The translations under genes and the position numbers were made by a program. Shown here in pieces: positions 1 through 9,112 of a stretch of 64,000 bases of DNA; position 1 is the stretch's first letter, and every line of letters begins with the position of its first letter. The DNA comes from Paenibacillus taichungensis (GTDB lineage: Bacteria; Bacillota; Bacilli; Paenibacillales; Paenibacillaceae). Location: contig NZ_JABMCC010000111.1 in NCBI RefSeq assembly GCF_013359905.1, positions 186,001-250,000 of the forward strand. Reading direction: 5' to 3'. The notes under the pieces were generated by a model that ran no database searches, was not told the DNA's origin, and saw nothing but the letters and a program-made list of their open reading frames with translations.

Positions 1-418
1 AATGGTCAGGATGTGCGTATCGATTCAATTCATCAGACAATGCTGCACTCTCTCGTTCCAGAGCCCTGTGCATCAATGCGAGACGAGCGGGATCAACATC
101 GATGATACAGCTGCGGATCTGATCCTGAAGCTGTGGAGACAGATGCACTGCGGCTCTGCAGGATAGCATGGCCGTTAATAATTCATGATGTTCATGTTCC
201 GTAAGGGCAATATTCCGATGTTCTTTGGCTGTGAGTTGTCCCAATAGGGTGGTACTTATGTATAATGTATCTCGTATCGCGTGCATTCGTCTGTCACGGC
301 TTCGTCTGACCTCAGTTGCTGACCATATGTAGAGTCCAAGCAGCACAGCGATCATTCCGAGTAGTACCGCCACGAAGCCCGGATATGAGAATAGAGCAAG
401 CATCCAGCGTTGAAGCAC
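1..418 (-). CDS. Partial membrane-anchored protein of unknown function
   Basis: An open frame runs leftwards off the edge of the window, so the C-terminus is missing. I place the start at a GTG because a GGAGG site lies 7 nt upstream of it. The first 30 residues hold one hydrophobic segment (about residues 6-28), followed by an Arg-rich stop-transfer stretch and a soluble, His- and Leu-rich helical part. The look is that of a single-pass membrane protein with a cytoplasmic domain. I do not recognise the family. No neighbour clarifies its role; the next gene points the other way. Confidence 0.55.
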   Translation of the reverse strand, partial: MLQRWMLALFSYPGFVAVLLGMIAVLLGLYIWSATEVRRSRDRRMHAIRDTLYISTTLLGQLTAKEHRNIALTEHEHHELLTAMLSCRAAVHLSPQLQDQIRSCIIDVDPARLALMHRALERESAALSDELNRYAHPDH

Positions 419-634
419 AATGGTTCCTCCTTTGCAAAAACTGTAGTGTAGCATGAAACACGGTTCACATAAGCTTTCTCTCACTATTACACAGGAATTG
501 CGTGAATTCAAGCAGGAACAGTAGGAATTTACTGTTATAAGAAGGACCTGAGCACCCAAGCAAAGAAGATGTAATTTCCATGAATTTTAAATTCTGCACA
601 TAATCATTGGTTTAATAGGAAAGGAGCATGATCT

Positions 635-1048
635 ATGGACCAGATCCACATTGAACATACACCGCCCTCAGCAGCAGAATACCTAGCGTTACGGAAAAGC
701 GCAGGTCTTAGTGCGATGAGCAAGGAGGGGGCGGAGATTGGGCTGCCCAATAGTCTTTTTGCCGTATGTCTGCGTGAAGAGAATGAAATCGTAGGCATGG
801 GCCGGGTCATCGGGGACGGAGGTTGCTTCTTTCAGGTGGTGGATATCGCCGTGCGCCCGGACCAGCAGGGAAGAGGATATGGCAAATTGATCATGAGCGA
901 GATCATGAATTATTTGCGTGCACATGTGCCTGCTCGTGGCTTGGTAAGCCTGTTGGCTGATGTCCCTGCCGATCGTCTGTACGCTCAATTTGGCTTCACC
1001 TACACCAGTCCGAAATCGGAAGGTATGTGGTGGAGGCAAGGGGAATAG
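635..1048 (+). CDS. GNAT family N-acetyltransferase
   Basis: A 137-residue protein with the GNAT acetyl-CoA-binding signature: the beta strand VVDIAV (about 68-73) runs into RPDQQGRGYGK, which carries the pyrophosphate-binding Q/RxxGxG/A loop, and a YAQFGF motif follows near the C-terminus. These enzymes transfer an acetyl group to an amine; the substrate cannot be read from the sequence. The start has an AAGGAG site 9 nt upstream; a nearer ATG at 628 is out of frame. It looks monocistronic, being followed by a hairpin terminator. The family assignment is secure. Confidence 0.88.
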   Translation: MDQIHIEHTPPSAAEYLALRKSAGLSAMSKEGAEIGLPNSLFAVCLREENEIVGMGRVIGDGGCFFQVVDIAVRPDQQGRGYGKLIMSEIMNYLRAHVPARGLVSLLADVPADRLYAQFGFTYTSPKSEGMWWRQGE

Positions 1049-1131
1049 GGCAGGAATAAATCGCAGTTCGTTGTAAAGTGAAATGAGGGAAGTATGTATA
1101 ACCTCAAACTAATATGAAGTAATTGATGCTG

Positions 1132-1152
1132 AGCCGCATATGCGGCTTTTTT
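1132..1152 (+). terminator. Rho-independent terminator after the GNAT gene
   Basis: A 16-base perfect palindrome (AGCCGCATATGCGGCT) is followed by a run of six T. It lies 83 bases past the acetyltransferase stop. Confidence 0.75.
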
Positions 1153-1313
1153 AGTATGGAGTAAGAGCTGGAAGAGATTTTTTCACAATGGTTTACAAGT
1201 AGGTGAAGACGGTTTAAGATGGCGTGAGCCGTTTAAGGTATATAACAATGGGATTAAGTATTAAAATAACGGTAAGTTGACAAGATGATATCTACTGAAA
1301 AGAGGGATTTGAT

Positions 1314-1946
1314 ATGAAAGTTGCCATTTTTGGAGCAACCGGAGCGATTGGAAAGACGATACTATGGGAGTTAATGGACCGTGGACATGAGGTAACGGCG
1401 ATTGTTCGTGATCCTTCGAAGGTGGAGATGGAGCATGAGCGTTTGCGTGTGGTACAGGGGGATTTGCTTAACCCAGACCAGGTTGCCGATTTTACAGCAG
1501 GACAGGAAGCTGTTGTGAGTGCCTATGGACCGAAGTTTGGTGCGGAGGAAGAGATGCTGGAAGTTACACGTTCATTAATTGAGGGTGTTCGCCGTGCAAA
1601 AGCAGGACGTTTGGTTGTTGTTGGCGGAGCAGGAAGCTTACTTACGGATTCTGGAGAAATGCTGATGGACACACCAGGATTCCCTGAAGAAGTTAAACCA
1701 CTAGCGAAGGCTCATGTCGATGCGTATAACCTGATCGAGGCATCGGATATTAACTGGACTTACATGAGTCCTGCGGCTACGATCACAACAGGAAGACGGA
1801 CAGGCCTATTCCGGGTTGGTATGAATCGTGTGATTACAGATGATCTTGGAGAGAGTTCGATTTCCGTTGGTGATTTTGCAGCGGCATTGGTGGATGAGCT
1901 GGACGATCCGCAATTTATTCAATCCCGCTTTACAGTAGGTTATTAA
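1314..1946 (+). CDS. NAD(P)H-binding protein, atypical SDR family
   Basis: A 210-residue Rossmann-fold protein. The nucleotide-binding motif GATGAIG sits at residues 7-13, and the acidic residue of GD at about 50 and the VVVGGAGSL strand near 100 are typical of the NAD(P)-binding_10 group, which includes B. subtilis YwnB. The SDR catalytic Tyr-x-x-x-Lys is not obvious, as is usual in this atypical group. Such proteins act as quinone or flavin reductases or as redox sensors; the substrate here is unknown. It has a GAGGG site upstream and a 65-base gap before the next gene, so the two may be cotranscribed. Confidence 0.8.
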   Translation: MKVAIFGATGAIGKTILWELMDRGHEVTAIVRDPSKVEMEHERLRVVQGDLLNPDQVADFTAGQEAVVSAYGPKFGAEEEMLEVTRSLIEGVRRAKAGRLVVVGGAGSLLTDSGEMLMDTPGFPEEVKPLAKAHVDAYNLIEASDINWTYMSPAATITTGRRTGLFRVGMNRVITDDLGESSISVGDFAAALVDELDDPQFIQSRFTVGY

Positions 1947-2011
1947 GAGTTGTAGGTAAGCTAGCAATATTTCTGTGAATTTCCGAAGAGACCCCCGGGG
2001 AGGGATGCGCA

Positions 2012-3679
2012 TTGTTTATCGTAACCGCTGAACAGATGAGAGCTGTGGATGAGCATACGATTCACAAGCTTGGCATTCCTGCTGCTAGTTTGATGGAAAA
2101 TGCAGGAAGATCCATCGCCGAGGAAGTTATCCGGCTGTGCCGGGAAGACGATGCTAACCGCCGTTCGGAGCAGCATGGCTGCTGGAACAAAAACGGAAAG
2201 CGGGCGCACACCGGGCCCGGGGATCGGCCTGCTCATGGTGGTGACATCATCGCCGATCCGGCGCTCGTGATGGAGCAGCCCGGCGATCAGCAGTGGTACA
2301 TGCTGATCGGCAAGGGTAATAATGGCGGCGACGGGCTGGTTGCGGCGCGCCATTTGGTTGAAGCGGGGCTCGGCGTGACTTTGGTTTACGCCGATGCGCC
2401 TGATGCGTTGCGGGGCGAAGCCGCAGTGCAGCGGGATGCCGCCGCGCAGCTCGGCATCCCTGCTCTGGTCCATGGGCGCGAAGCCGTGGACTTCAGCCGG
2501 TGCACAGGCATCGTAGATGCGCTACTGGGCACCGGCTCGCGTGGGGCGCCGCGTGGATCATACGCGGCGCTGATTGCGGCGGCGAACGACAGCGGCAAGC
2601 CGGTCGTGTCCGCCGATGTGCCAAGTGGGCTGAATGCCGACACCGGAGAGGTATATGAGCCCTGTATTCAAGCCCGGGTGACCGTATGTCTCGCGCTGCT
2701 TAAGCGCGGGTTGGTGCAGTACCCGGGCGCATCTGCGGCGGGGCGCATCGTGGTGCGCTCCATCGGCATACCCGCGCGGCTTGCGCCGGAGCATGGCCCC
2801 TCGGTCCGTCTGCTGACGGAAGAGGTGCTGCGCAGTGCGCTGCGCGTGGACACTGGCCGTCTCCGGGCACCGGACGGCCACAAGGGCACCTACGGCCACG
2901 TGCTGCTGGCCGCAGGCAGTCTGCCGATGAGCGGCGCAGGCTTGCTCTCGGCCAAAGCCGCGCTGCGCGCTGGCTGCGGGCTCGCCACATGGGCGCTGCC
3001 AGCGGCACTGCTGCCGCATGTCATCGGCACCGTGCCCGAGCTCATGCTTGCTGCCGCCGCAGATGGCGATAGCGGCGAGTGGAACGCGGCTTCCGCAGAC
3101 GCTGTGCTGCGTCTCGCGGAAAGCCGCGACGTGCTCGCGACCGGCCCGGGCCTCGGCCGCTTCAAAGGCGACACAGACTGGCTGCGCCGTCTGTGGCAAC
3201 ATTCGGATCGCCCGCTCGTCATCGACGCGGACGCCCTCAACATGCTGGCAGACGCTGGCCCAACAGCGCCTCGCGACTGGGGCAAACGAAGTGCGGCGAC
3301 TATCCTGACGCCGCACCCCGGGGAGATGGGCCGACTGCTGGGCATGTCGACCCCCGAAGTGCAGCGTGACCGAATCGAACACGCTGCACGGTACGCCCGC
3401 GAGCAGGGCGTGACCCTGGTGCTCAAGGGAGCACGAACGGTCATCGCAACGCCATCCGGCGAGGCGTATATCAACACCACGGGGCACGCCGGCATGGCAA
3501 CCGGCGGTGCAGGAGACGTATTGACCGGCATCATCGCCGGTCTTCTCGCCCAAGGGCTCAGCGCGGAGCAGGCTGCAGCCTTTGGCGTGTTCCTCCACGG
3601 CCAGGCAGGGGAGAGAGCCGCGCTGCTGCGAGGTGATCCGGCATCCCTGCTCGCCGGGGATATCGTGGATGCCCTATAA
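2012..3679 (+). CDS. nnr: Bifunctional NAD(P)H-hydrate epimerase / ADP- or ATP-dependent dehydratase
   Basis: A fused repair enzyme of 555 residues that restores damaged, hydrated NADH and NADPH. The N-terminal epimerase (YjeF_N) half begins MFIVTAEQMRAVDEHTI and carries the GKGNNGGDG loop at about 100-108. The C-terminal dehydratase half shows GHKGTYGHVLLAAG, LTPHPGEMGRL and the nucleotide-binding TGGAGDVLTGIIAG. The start is TTG with GGGGAGG 8 nt upstream; the ATG at 2005 is out of frame. Two oddities: about 45 extra residues (49-93) sit between the first helix and the NGGDG loop, and GC content jumps well above the neighbours from about base 2150 to the end. Confidence 0.93.
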   Translation: MFIVTAEQMRAVDEHTIHKLGIPAASLMENAGRSIAEEVIRLCREDDANRRSEQHGCWNKNGKRAHTGPGDRPAHGGDIIADPALVMEQPGDQQWYMLIGKGNNGGDGLVAARHLVEAGLGVTLVYADAPDALRGEAAVQRDAAAQLGIPALVHGREAVDFSRCTGIVDALLGTGSRGAPRGSYAALIAAANDSGKPVVSADVPSGLNADTGEVYEPCIQARVTVCLALLKRGLVQYPGASAAGRIVVRSIGIPARLAPEHGPSVRLLTEEVLRSALRVDTGRLRAPDGHKGTYGHVLLAAGSLPMSGAGLLSAKAALRAGCGLATWALPAALLPHVIGTVPELMLAAAADGDSGEWNAASADAVLRLAESRDVLATGPGLGRFKGDTDWLRRLWQHSDRPLVIDADALNMLADAGPTAPRDWGKRSAATILTPHPGEMGRLLGMSTPEVQRDRIEHAARYAREQGVTLVLKGARTVIATPSGEAYINTTGHAGMATGGAGDVLTGIIAGLLAQGLSAEQAAAFGVFLHGQAGERAALLRGDPASLLAGDIVDAL

Positions 3680-3841
3680 ATCTCTGGCATGATTGGTGCA
3701 GCACTCTTGGTAAATCGTTACTTCATAAGCTGCATGTACACTGCTTTGAGCTCGTGTGATAGGTGCAGTTAGAGAGTACATATCCTTCATGTGCTGCATG
3801 CCTCTGCACACAGCACAAAGATATAAACCACTCATAACATA

Positions 3842-3964
3842 AAGCAAGGGATGTCCCATAGTCATAAACATGACGAGGACATCCCTTTTTAGTGGTATTA
3901 ACTTTTAACGAATCAAACACACGCTATGAGCTGCATTATCCATTAATCTGCGCTTTAACGAATC
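3842..3964. repeat. Dispersed repeat, copy A (hairpin plus TTTAACGAATC tail)
   Basis: The hairpin with AGTCAT-AACATGA loop followed within about 20 bases by TTTTAACGAATC matches the arrangement at 33774-33846. A second TTTAACGAATC follows at 3954, and an inverted GTCGATTCGTTAGAAT lies at 4087. Copies differ in the arms but keep pairing, which suggests an element conserved as structure. Confidence 0.5.
3846..3890. terminator. Nested hairpin terminator
   Basis: Outer arms AAGGGATGTCC (3846-3856) and GGACATCCCTT (3877-3887) pair perfectly and run into T5. The loop holds a second hairpin, GTCAT-AAAC-ATGAC. It can stop nnr transcripts. The same architecture recurs at 33774-33818. Confidence 0.75.
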
Positions 3965-4184
3965 CCAGCGACGTGATTTCACTGATCGGCAGGTTCTGGC
4001 CTAAGTTTGTACCATTATAACGAGAATAACGTGATTGAAGTTCATTAATATGTGCATTCAACCCAAATCCTCCAATTAAGGTGTGGTCGATTCGTTAGAA
4101 TGGATTAGCGCTTCGACCCGAGAAAGGAAGTCCCTTCCAACCTCCGGTACAGCCGCTTCCCTTCATTCTTTTATCATGGTTCAA

Positions 4185-5837
4185 CTACAACCGGAACCGT
4201 AAAAGTTCCTGATGCATCTCTGCACTGATATCCCGCAGAGTTTTCACTTTAGTGCTTGCTTCGGCGAACGAACGTTGCTGTTCGGCCGTTGAAGCTGTAA
4301 TTTCCTCACTGCTTGCAGCAGATTGTTCCGTAATGGCACTTATACTTTCAATCGCCTGCTGAACCTGTGCACTTAGTTCACTGGACTGCTGCATGTCTTC
4401 CGTAAGTTGGTTAATGCTTGTGCTAATTCGCTCTACACTGTGACGAATGCCGGAGAAGGATTCACCGGTTTTTCCGGTGGCCTGCTCCTGTTCTGCAAAG
4501 AGCTGAATGCTCTGTGTCACAGAGTTTTTCACTTTACCCATAGCTGCTGTGATTTCGCCGACAGCCCCAAAGATATGCTGTACCGATTGCTCCGATTGCT
4601 CCGCCAGTTTCTTCACTTCCCCCGCGACGACAGCAAAGCCGCGTCCGGCTTCACCTGCACGTGCCGCTTCGATGGAGGCGTTCAGAGACAGAAGGGTTGT
4701 CTGTGTAGCGATGCTTGATACATAAGCAGTCATCGTTGCGATCCGGGAGGCACTCTCCTCCAATTCCTGGACAGTCCTTTCTACCTCAGACATGGCAATC
4801 CGGTTTACTTCAGCTAGTCGAAGCTGTTCCTGTACGGCAATGTGTCCCTCCTGCACAGAAGTCAAAACTTCGTTACCATAGATGGCCGATTGTGAAGTTG
4901 CCTGAAGGTTGCTTTCAAACATATGCTGCATCTTGTCCACGACCATTACCGTGTCACTTAGATCCTCAGCAATTTTCTGACTGCCGATCGATAGCTCTTC
5001 GGTTGTTCTGGATACTTGCTGCACAATGGCCTGCACGGTATCATTACCGCGGTCAATGTCCTGCGCCATCCCGTCCACACGGTTTCCTGCGGCACCAATG
5101 GATTGAATGATACTGCGTATGTTCCCAGTCATAAGACGGAAGGAGCGGTTTAAGTCATCCAGTTCATCCTTGCCTCGTGTCTCCGGAAGCTGCTGCGTAA
5201 GATCGCCGTTCGCAATTTGTCCTGCGGCTTCCTTTAAGGTGCGGATGCGTCTCGCCAATTTGCGTGAAGTGTACATATTGAACAGCAGAACAGCGACAAG
5301 CAGGATGATGGCTCCGGCGAGAGCAATCTGCCAGGTCCGCTGAATATCTTGTTCAAGATCTACTGTATATTGGTCATATCTATCCCGGGTCACCTCATCC
5401 AGCATATAAATATCATTTTGTATGCCTTTGACCCGTGAGCTGAAACGTTTGGCGTCCGAACTGTTCATGGCTGTGATGGCTTCGGTGGCGCCCGTGTCCA
5501 GAGCCGTTAATTTGGTTTGGATCGATTGAATCAGGCGAAGCTGTTCATCCGTTTCCAGCAAGCCTTCTGTGAGCTGCTTTACCATGGTTTTACCTTCATT
5601 CAGCAAGCGTGCTACATTATCCTGATTGCCAGCTGTCATGGAGAACGAGTACACATCGAGCGCCTGCTCGGTCTGTATCTGGTTAGCGTTCAGCTCCGTG
5701 ACCTTTAGCATGGCAGGCACCAGATTTTGATTTTTGGCATTCATGTTTAGCAATTGAATAATGATATAGGCTACAAGCAAAAGGCATAACAGCAACGATA
5801 CTATAGCATTCAATATCAGCTTTCCCTGCAATTTCAT
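4185..5837 (-). CDS. Methyl-accepting chemotaxis protein
   Basis: A 550-residue transmembrane chemoreceptor. In order: TM1 (about 9-30), an extracellular helical sensor of roughly 140 residues resembling a four-helix-bundle domain, TM2 (about 171-191), a HAMP segment ([12 protein letters not shown]...), and a long cytoplasmic coiled coil. The CheA/CheW-contacting tip is visible in [20 protein letters not shown] and the following [17 protein letters not shown] site lies 8 nt before the ATG. It is only 27 bases downstream of a BMP-type lipoprotein gene on the same strand, so the lipoprotein may be its ligand-binding partner. No cheA is in the window; an orphan cheW lies at 57.2 kb. Confidence 0.93.
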   Translation of the reverse strand: MKLQGKLILNAIVSLLLCLLLVAYIIIQLLNMNAKNQNLVPAMLKVTELNANQIQTEQALDVYSFSMTAGNQDNVARLLNEGKTMVKQLTEGLLETDEQLRLIQSIQTKLTALDTGATEAITAMNSSDAKRFSSRVKGIQNDIYMLDEVTRDRYDQYTVDLEQDIQRTWQIALAGAIILLVAVLLFNMYTSRKLARRIRTLKEAAGQIANGDLTQQLPETRGKDELDDLNRSFRLMTGNIRSIIQSIGAAGNRVDGMAQDIDRGNDTVQAIVQQVSRTTEELSIGSQKIAEDLSDTVMVVDKMQHMFESNLQATSQSAIYGNEVLTSVQEGHIAVQEQLRLAEVNRIAMSEVERTVQELEESASRIATMTAYVSSIATQTTLLSLNASIEAARAGEAGRGFAVVAGEVKKLAEQSEQSVQHIFGAVGEITAAMGKVKNSVTQSIQLFAEQEQATGKTGESFSGIRHSVERISTSINQLTEDMQQSSELSAQVQQAIESISAITEQSAASSEEITASTAEQQRSFAEASTKVKTLRDISAEMHQELLRFRL

Positions 5838-5864
5838 AAGCGTGCCTCCATATTAGCAATTGGT

Positions 5865-6872
5865 TTATTGATCTAGGGTAATTTTGGTTTTGCCGGAAGC
5901 GATCTGTGCTTTCAAATCTTCGAATGTTTGCTCTTGTTCGTCCGTGAGTGTGATGTTATGTAGGGCGGTTAAACCTACGCCGTTTTCTGCCAGACCATAG
6001 AACATTTCTTTTTCGGGAAATGAATGTTGGTTCTGAATGAACGTATTAATGGCGTTATGAAGAGAGACATCTACATTTTTGAGCATGGAAGTGAGTATTG
6101 CTTTTTCTGCTAAAAAGAACTGATCCTGGTCCACGCCAATAGCGTATTTACCCAATCGCTGAATCTCCGAAATTGAGCCTATGCCTGTCAGTCCAGCAGC
6201 AACGTAAATGACATCAACACGCTGTTCCTGAATCATCTGCGCCGCGAGCTTTCCTCCAAGATCAGGATTGCCGAAATCCCCGGCGTATACGACATGGACT
6301 GTGGCATCCGGATTGGCTGCCTTTACACCTTGCTCAAAACCTTGCTGGAAATCGTGAAGCACCGGAATATCCATTCCACCCAAGAAGCCAACATGGTCAT
6401 CGTTTGTTGCAAAGCCAGCAATGGTACCTGCAAGATAGCTGCCTTCTTCTGCTTTGAAGGACATGGAGGTCACATTGGGGAGATCGGAATGCCCGTCAAT
6501 GATGAGAAAGTGCTGATCGGGATACTTCTGAGCAACCTTCTCCAGATCGGTTTTTATCGTGTCGCTTAGACCAATAATCAGATCAACTTTATCCTTCGCA
6601 AATTGCTCAAAAGCTGCCTCGGATGTCAAATCCTTTCCCGGTTCCTTGTAATCAAAAACAATACTGTTCTCGTTTCTTGCCTGTACCAATCCCTCAAAAG
6701 ATGCGTCACTGAAAGAATGATCACCTAGCCCGACATCCGTAAGAACGATTCCGACTTTGGTTCGCTGATCTGCGGGGGACACCTTATCGGTTGCCGAACA
6801 TGCTCCCAGCATCAGAACAACCAGAACCATCATCATGGTGAACCCAAATTTGATTTTCCATTGTGTTTTCAT
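5865..6872 (-). CDS. BMP family substrate-binding lipoprotein
   Basis: A 335-residue lipoprotein: Lys-rich start, hydrophobic core and the lipobox LGAC with Cys at about 25. The body fits the basic membrane protein (PnrA/Med-like) fold: KVGIVLTDVGLGDHSFSDAS near the N-terminus, then VDLIIGLSDT, HFLIIDG, GFLGGMDIPVLHDFQQGF and VIYVAAGLTG. Relatives bind nucleosides for an ABC importer or, like B. subtilis Med, act in signalling. No permease or ATPase gene adjoins it; instead a chemoreceptor gene follows 27 bases later. Start: AAGAGGG 9 nt upstream of ATG. The ligand is inferred, not shown. Confidence 0.88.
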   Translation of the reverse strand: MKTQWKIKFGFTMMMVLVVLMLGACSATDKVSPADQRTKVGIVLTDVGLGDHSFSDASFEGLVQARNENSIVFDYKEPGKDLTSEAAFEQFAKDKVDLIIGLSDTIKTDLEKVAQKYPDQHFLIIDGHSDLPNVTSMSFKAEEGSYLAGTIAGFATNDDHVGFLGGMDIPVLHDFQQGFEQGVKAANPDATVHVVYAGDFGNPDLGGKLAAQMIQEQRVDVIYVAAGLTGIGSISEIQRLGKYAIGVDQDQFFLAEKAILTSMLKNVDVSLHNAINTFIQNQHSFPEKEMFYGLAENGVGLTALHNITLTDEQEQTFEDLKAQIASGKTKITLDQ

Positions 6873-6936
6873 GTGCGTATGCCCTCTTTTCTATAAGATG
6901 GAGATGACGTGTGAGGTGAGCAATTCCTCTATATGT

Positions 6937-6963
6937 ATATCGGATGAGAGCAGAGTCTCCATA
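6937..6963 (-). promoter_or_regulatory. Possible sigma-D-type promoter for the BMP-chemoreceptor operon
   Basis: On the minus strand TCCGATAT matches seven of eight bases of the sigma-D -10 element GCCGATAT. The -35 position about 15 nt upstream reads TATG, a poor match to TAAA. It lies about 65 bases before the lipoprotein start. The call rests mainly on the -10 element and on the motility-related downstream gene. Confidence 0.35.
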
Positions 6964-7109
6964 ATGGGTAAGGATGAAAATTTACGAAAACTCAATGAAA
7001 TTCCAATGAAACCCATAAATTACACATAGAATTTACATCTGAAGAGGCATGAATTCTATACACAACCTGTACTACGTCTTGCTGGTCAACGGAAAAAAGA
7101 AAGACAAAA

Positions 7110-7155
7110 AAAGGGTAAAGAAGAGACCGATTAGATCTCTTCTTTACCCTTTCCT
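7110..7155. terminator. Bidirectional terminator
   Basis: Arms AAAGGGTAAAGAAGA (7110-7124) and TCTTCTTTACCCTTT (7141-7155) pair over 15 bp. A-rich sequence on the left gives a T-run on the minus strand, but both flanking genes point left, so its likely use is blocking read-through from the transferase gene into the lipoprotein operon. Confidence 0.7.
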
Positions 7156-7297
7156 TGAAACCAAACGAATGATGAATGACTACATATCATGAATAAATAC
7201 ATTCATATATATGAACAGTTTTCCCGATTCCCGCAGCATATGCAATACTCCTGAGCGTAGGGTTCCCGCTCTCATTCAGCTGCACTTGCAGCGCGTA

Positions 7298-8908
7298 TTA
7301 CCACGCTGCTACTGAGCCATCTGCCCGGCTTTCCGTGCCGCCGCACAATACGCCGTTGTCCGGGTTGCGCCAGATGATCTGGCCTCGTCCAAACATCGAT
7401 GGATCGAGGGCGTTCTGTATATCATGCCCTTTGCGGGCAAGCGCTTGTGCAATATGCTGAGGGAATCCGGGCTCAACCAGGATCGTTTTGCCTTTGGTCC
7501 ACTGCCAGCGCGGAGAATCGAGCGCAGCCTGTGGATTGAGGTGGAAGTCCACCGTATTCATGACGACCTGCACATGGCCCTGGGGCTGCATGAAACCGCC
7601 CATGACCCCGAATGGTCCGACCGCTTCATCACCGCGAGTGAGGAAACCCGGAATGATTGTATGAAATGTCCGTTTGCCCGGCTCCAGTGCGTTGGCGTGA
7701 TTGGGATCAAGCGAGAAATTATGTCCCCGGTTTTGGAGGGCAATGCCTGTGTCTGGCACAACTAGCCCTGAGCCGAAGCCCATATAGTTGCTCTGAATGA
7801 AGGAAACCATGTTGCCCTCACCATCTGCCGTTGCAAGATACACCGTTCCGCTTGCCCTTGGGTCGCCTGCTTCAGGCGGAAGTGCCATATCACCAATGAG
7901 CTTGCGCCGTTCGTCTGCATACGCTTCGGATAATAATTCCTGCACCGTTACGCCCATCTTGCGTTCCTCGGTAATGTATTTCTCCCCATCGGCAAACGCA
8001 AGCTTCATGGCTTCCAGCTGCCTGTGGTATGCCAGGACGGATTCCTTTTCTTCAAAATCAAAGCCCTTCAGCAGATTGAGCGTAGCCAGAGCAATCAGCC
8101 CCTGACCGTTCGGTGGGATCTCCCACACGTCATATCCGCGATAGGAGACCGAGATCGGATCAACCCATTCAGGCTGGAATGCAGCCAGATCTTCTTTGGT
8201 CAGGTAACCTCCGTGTTCTGCCATAAAAGAGTGAATACGCTCCGCGAGTTCGCCTTCATAGAAGTCTCGCGCGTCGCTCTCGCCAATCCGGCGCAGTGTA
8301 GACGCATGATCCGGCGAACGCCACATCTCGCCCACGGCCGGAACACGCCCGCCTGGGGCAAACGTCTCAAACCATGCCCGCCCGGCTTCCGCATCGCCTT
8401 GACGTGCATATATGTCGGCTGCCCGTGCCCAATGGCGGGCCAGTCCCGGCGCAAGCGGGTAACCTTCTTCCGCGTAGCGGACAGCCGGTTCCAGCGCTTC
8501 CGCCAGCGTGAGCCGTCCGAATCGGCGGCTCAGCTCAGCCCAACCCGCCGGTGCGCCAGGCACCGTCACCGGGATGACCCCCAGCTTCGGCATCTCCGAG
8601 TGGCCTGCCGCTTTGAGAGCCTCAATCGATATACCTTGAGGCGCAGGCCCACTGGCATTCAGGCCATGCAGCTTGCCCTCGGTCCAGACGAGGGCAAAGG
8701 CATCGCCCCCAATGCCATTAGACGTTGGCTCCAGCACGGTGAGCGCAGCAGCGGTGGCGATAGCGGCATCAATGGCGTTGCCGCCCTTTTTTAACACGTC
8801 CAGACCCGCTTGTGCAGCCAAAGGCTGTGAAGTGGCGACCATGCCTTGTTTGGCATAAACGGGCACGCGATAAGACGGATACGGTTGGTAGAGTGGATCG
8901 TAGTTCAT
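7298..8908 (-). CDS. Gamma-glutamyltransferase family protein (YwrD-like)
   Basis: A 536-residue N-terminal nucleophile hydrolase of the Ggt family. The N-terminus has the family block GMVATSQPLAAQAGLDVLKKGGNAIDAAIA, written here only in outline, and GIGGDAF near 66. The self-cleavage and catalytic Thr fits T355 in SGTVYLATAD, followed by QSNYMGFGSG. The missing signal peptide and this Thr context are closer to cytosolic YwrD-type proteins than to secreted glutathione-cleaving Ggt. Relatives cleave gamma-glutamyl or related amides after splitting into two subunits. An AAGGAG site lies 12 nt upstream, a long spacing. The precise substrate is unknown. Confidence 0.88.
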   Translation of the reverse strand: MNYDPLYQPYPSYRVPVYAKQGMVATSQPLAAQAGLDVLKKGGNAIDAAIATAAALTVLEPTSNGIGGDAFALVWTEGKLHGLNASGPAPQGISIEALKAAGHSEMPKLGVIPVTVPGAPAGWAELSRRFGRLTLAEALEPAVRYAEEGYPLAPGLARHWARAADIYARQGDAEAGRAWFETFAPGGRVPAVGEMWRSPDHASTLRRIGESDARDFYEGELAERIHSFMAEHGGYLTKEDLAAFQPEWVDPISVSYRGYDVWEIPPNGQGLIALATLNLLKGFDFEEKESVLAYHRQLEAMKLAFADGEKYITEERKMGVTVQELLSEAYADERRKLIGDMALPPEAGDPRASGTVYLATADGEGNMVSFIQSNYMGFGSGLVVPDTGIALQNRGHNFSLDPNHANALEPGKRTFHTIIPGFLTRGDEAVGPFGVMGGFMQPQGHVQVVMNTVDFHLNPQAALDSPRWQWTKGKTILVEPGFPQHIAQALARKGHDIQNALDPSMFGRGQIIWRNPDNGVLCGGTESRADGSVAAW

Positions 8909-9112
8909 CAGGTTGTTCAGCTCCTTGTCGCAAGATGTCAGGTTCCGGCTCGCCGGATCAATTACTCCTAACCCTCTTCGGAACAGGTAACGTGATCTCC
9001 TGCTGCCAACGCGAAATCAAACCTAACATAGCCCGTGAACGGGGATGATACAGTTGCATTCATTTCAGTGCCATTATATCTTTCTCAAAGATTTAAGGTG
9101 TTCTCCAGATGA

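Larger units (their letters stand above)
3680..4184. other. Non-coding gap between nnr and the chemoreceptor gene
   Basis: I see no convincing gene in these 505 bases. They hold a nested hairpin terminator (3846-3890) and several copies of a TTTAACGAATC motif in both orientations (3903, 3953, and inverted at 4089). The motif recurs at 33.8 kb, so the gap probably carries a dispersed intergenic repeat. Confidence 0.6.

Noticed and set aside
2558-3598. Long open frame on the minus strand inside nnr (346 codons)
   Set aside because: It is a by-product of the high GC content; the plus strand encodes a complete Nnr enzyme with all motifs.
7558-7761. Possible second small gene inside the gamma-glutamyltransferase gene
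   Set aside because: A shadow frame of a complete enzyme with no own start signals.
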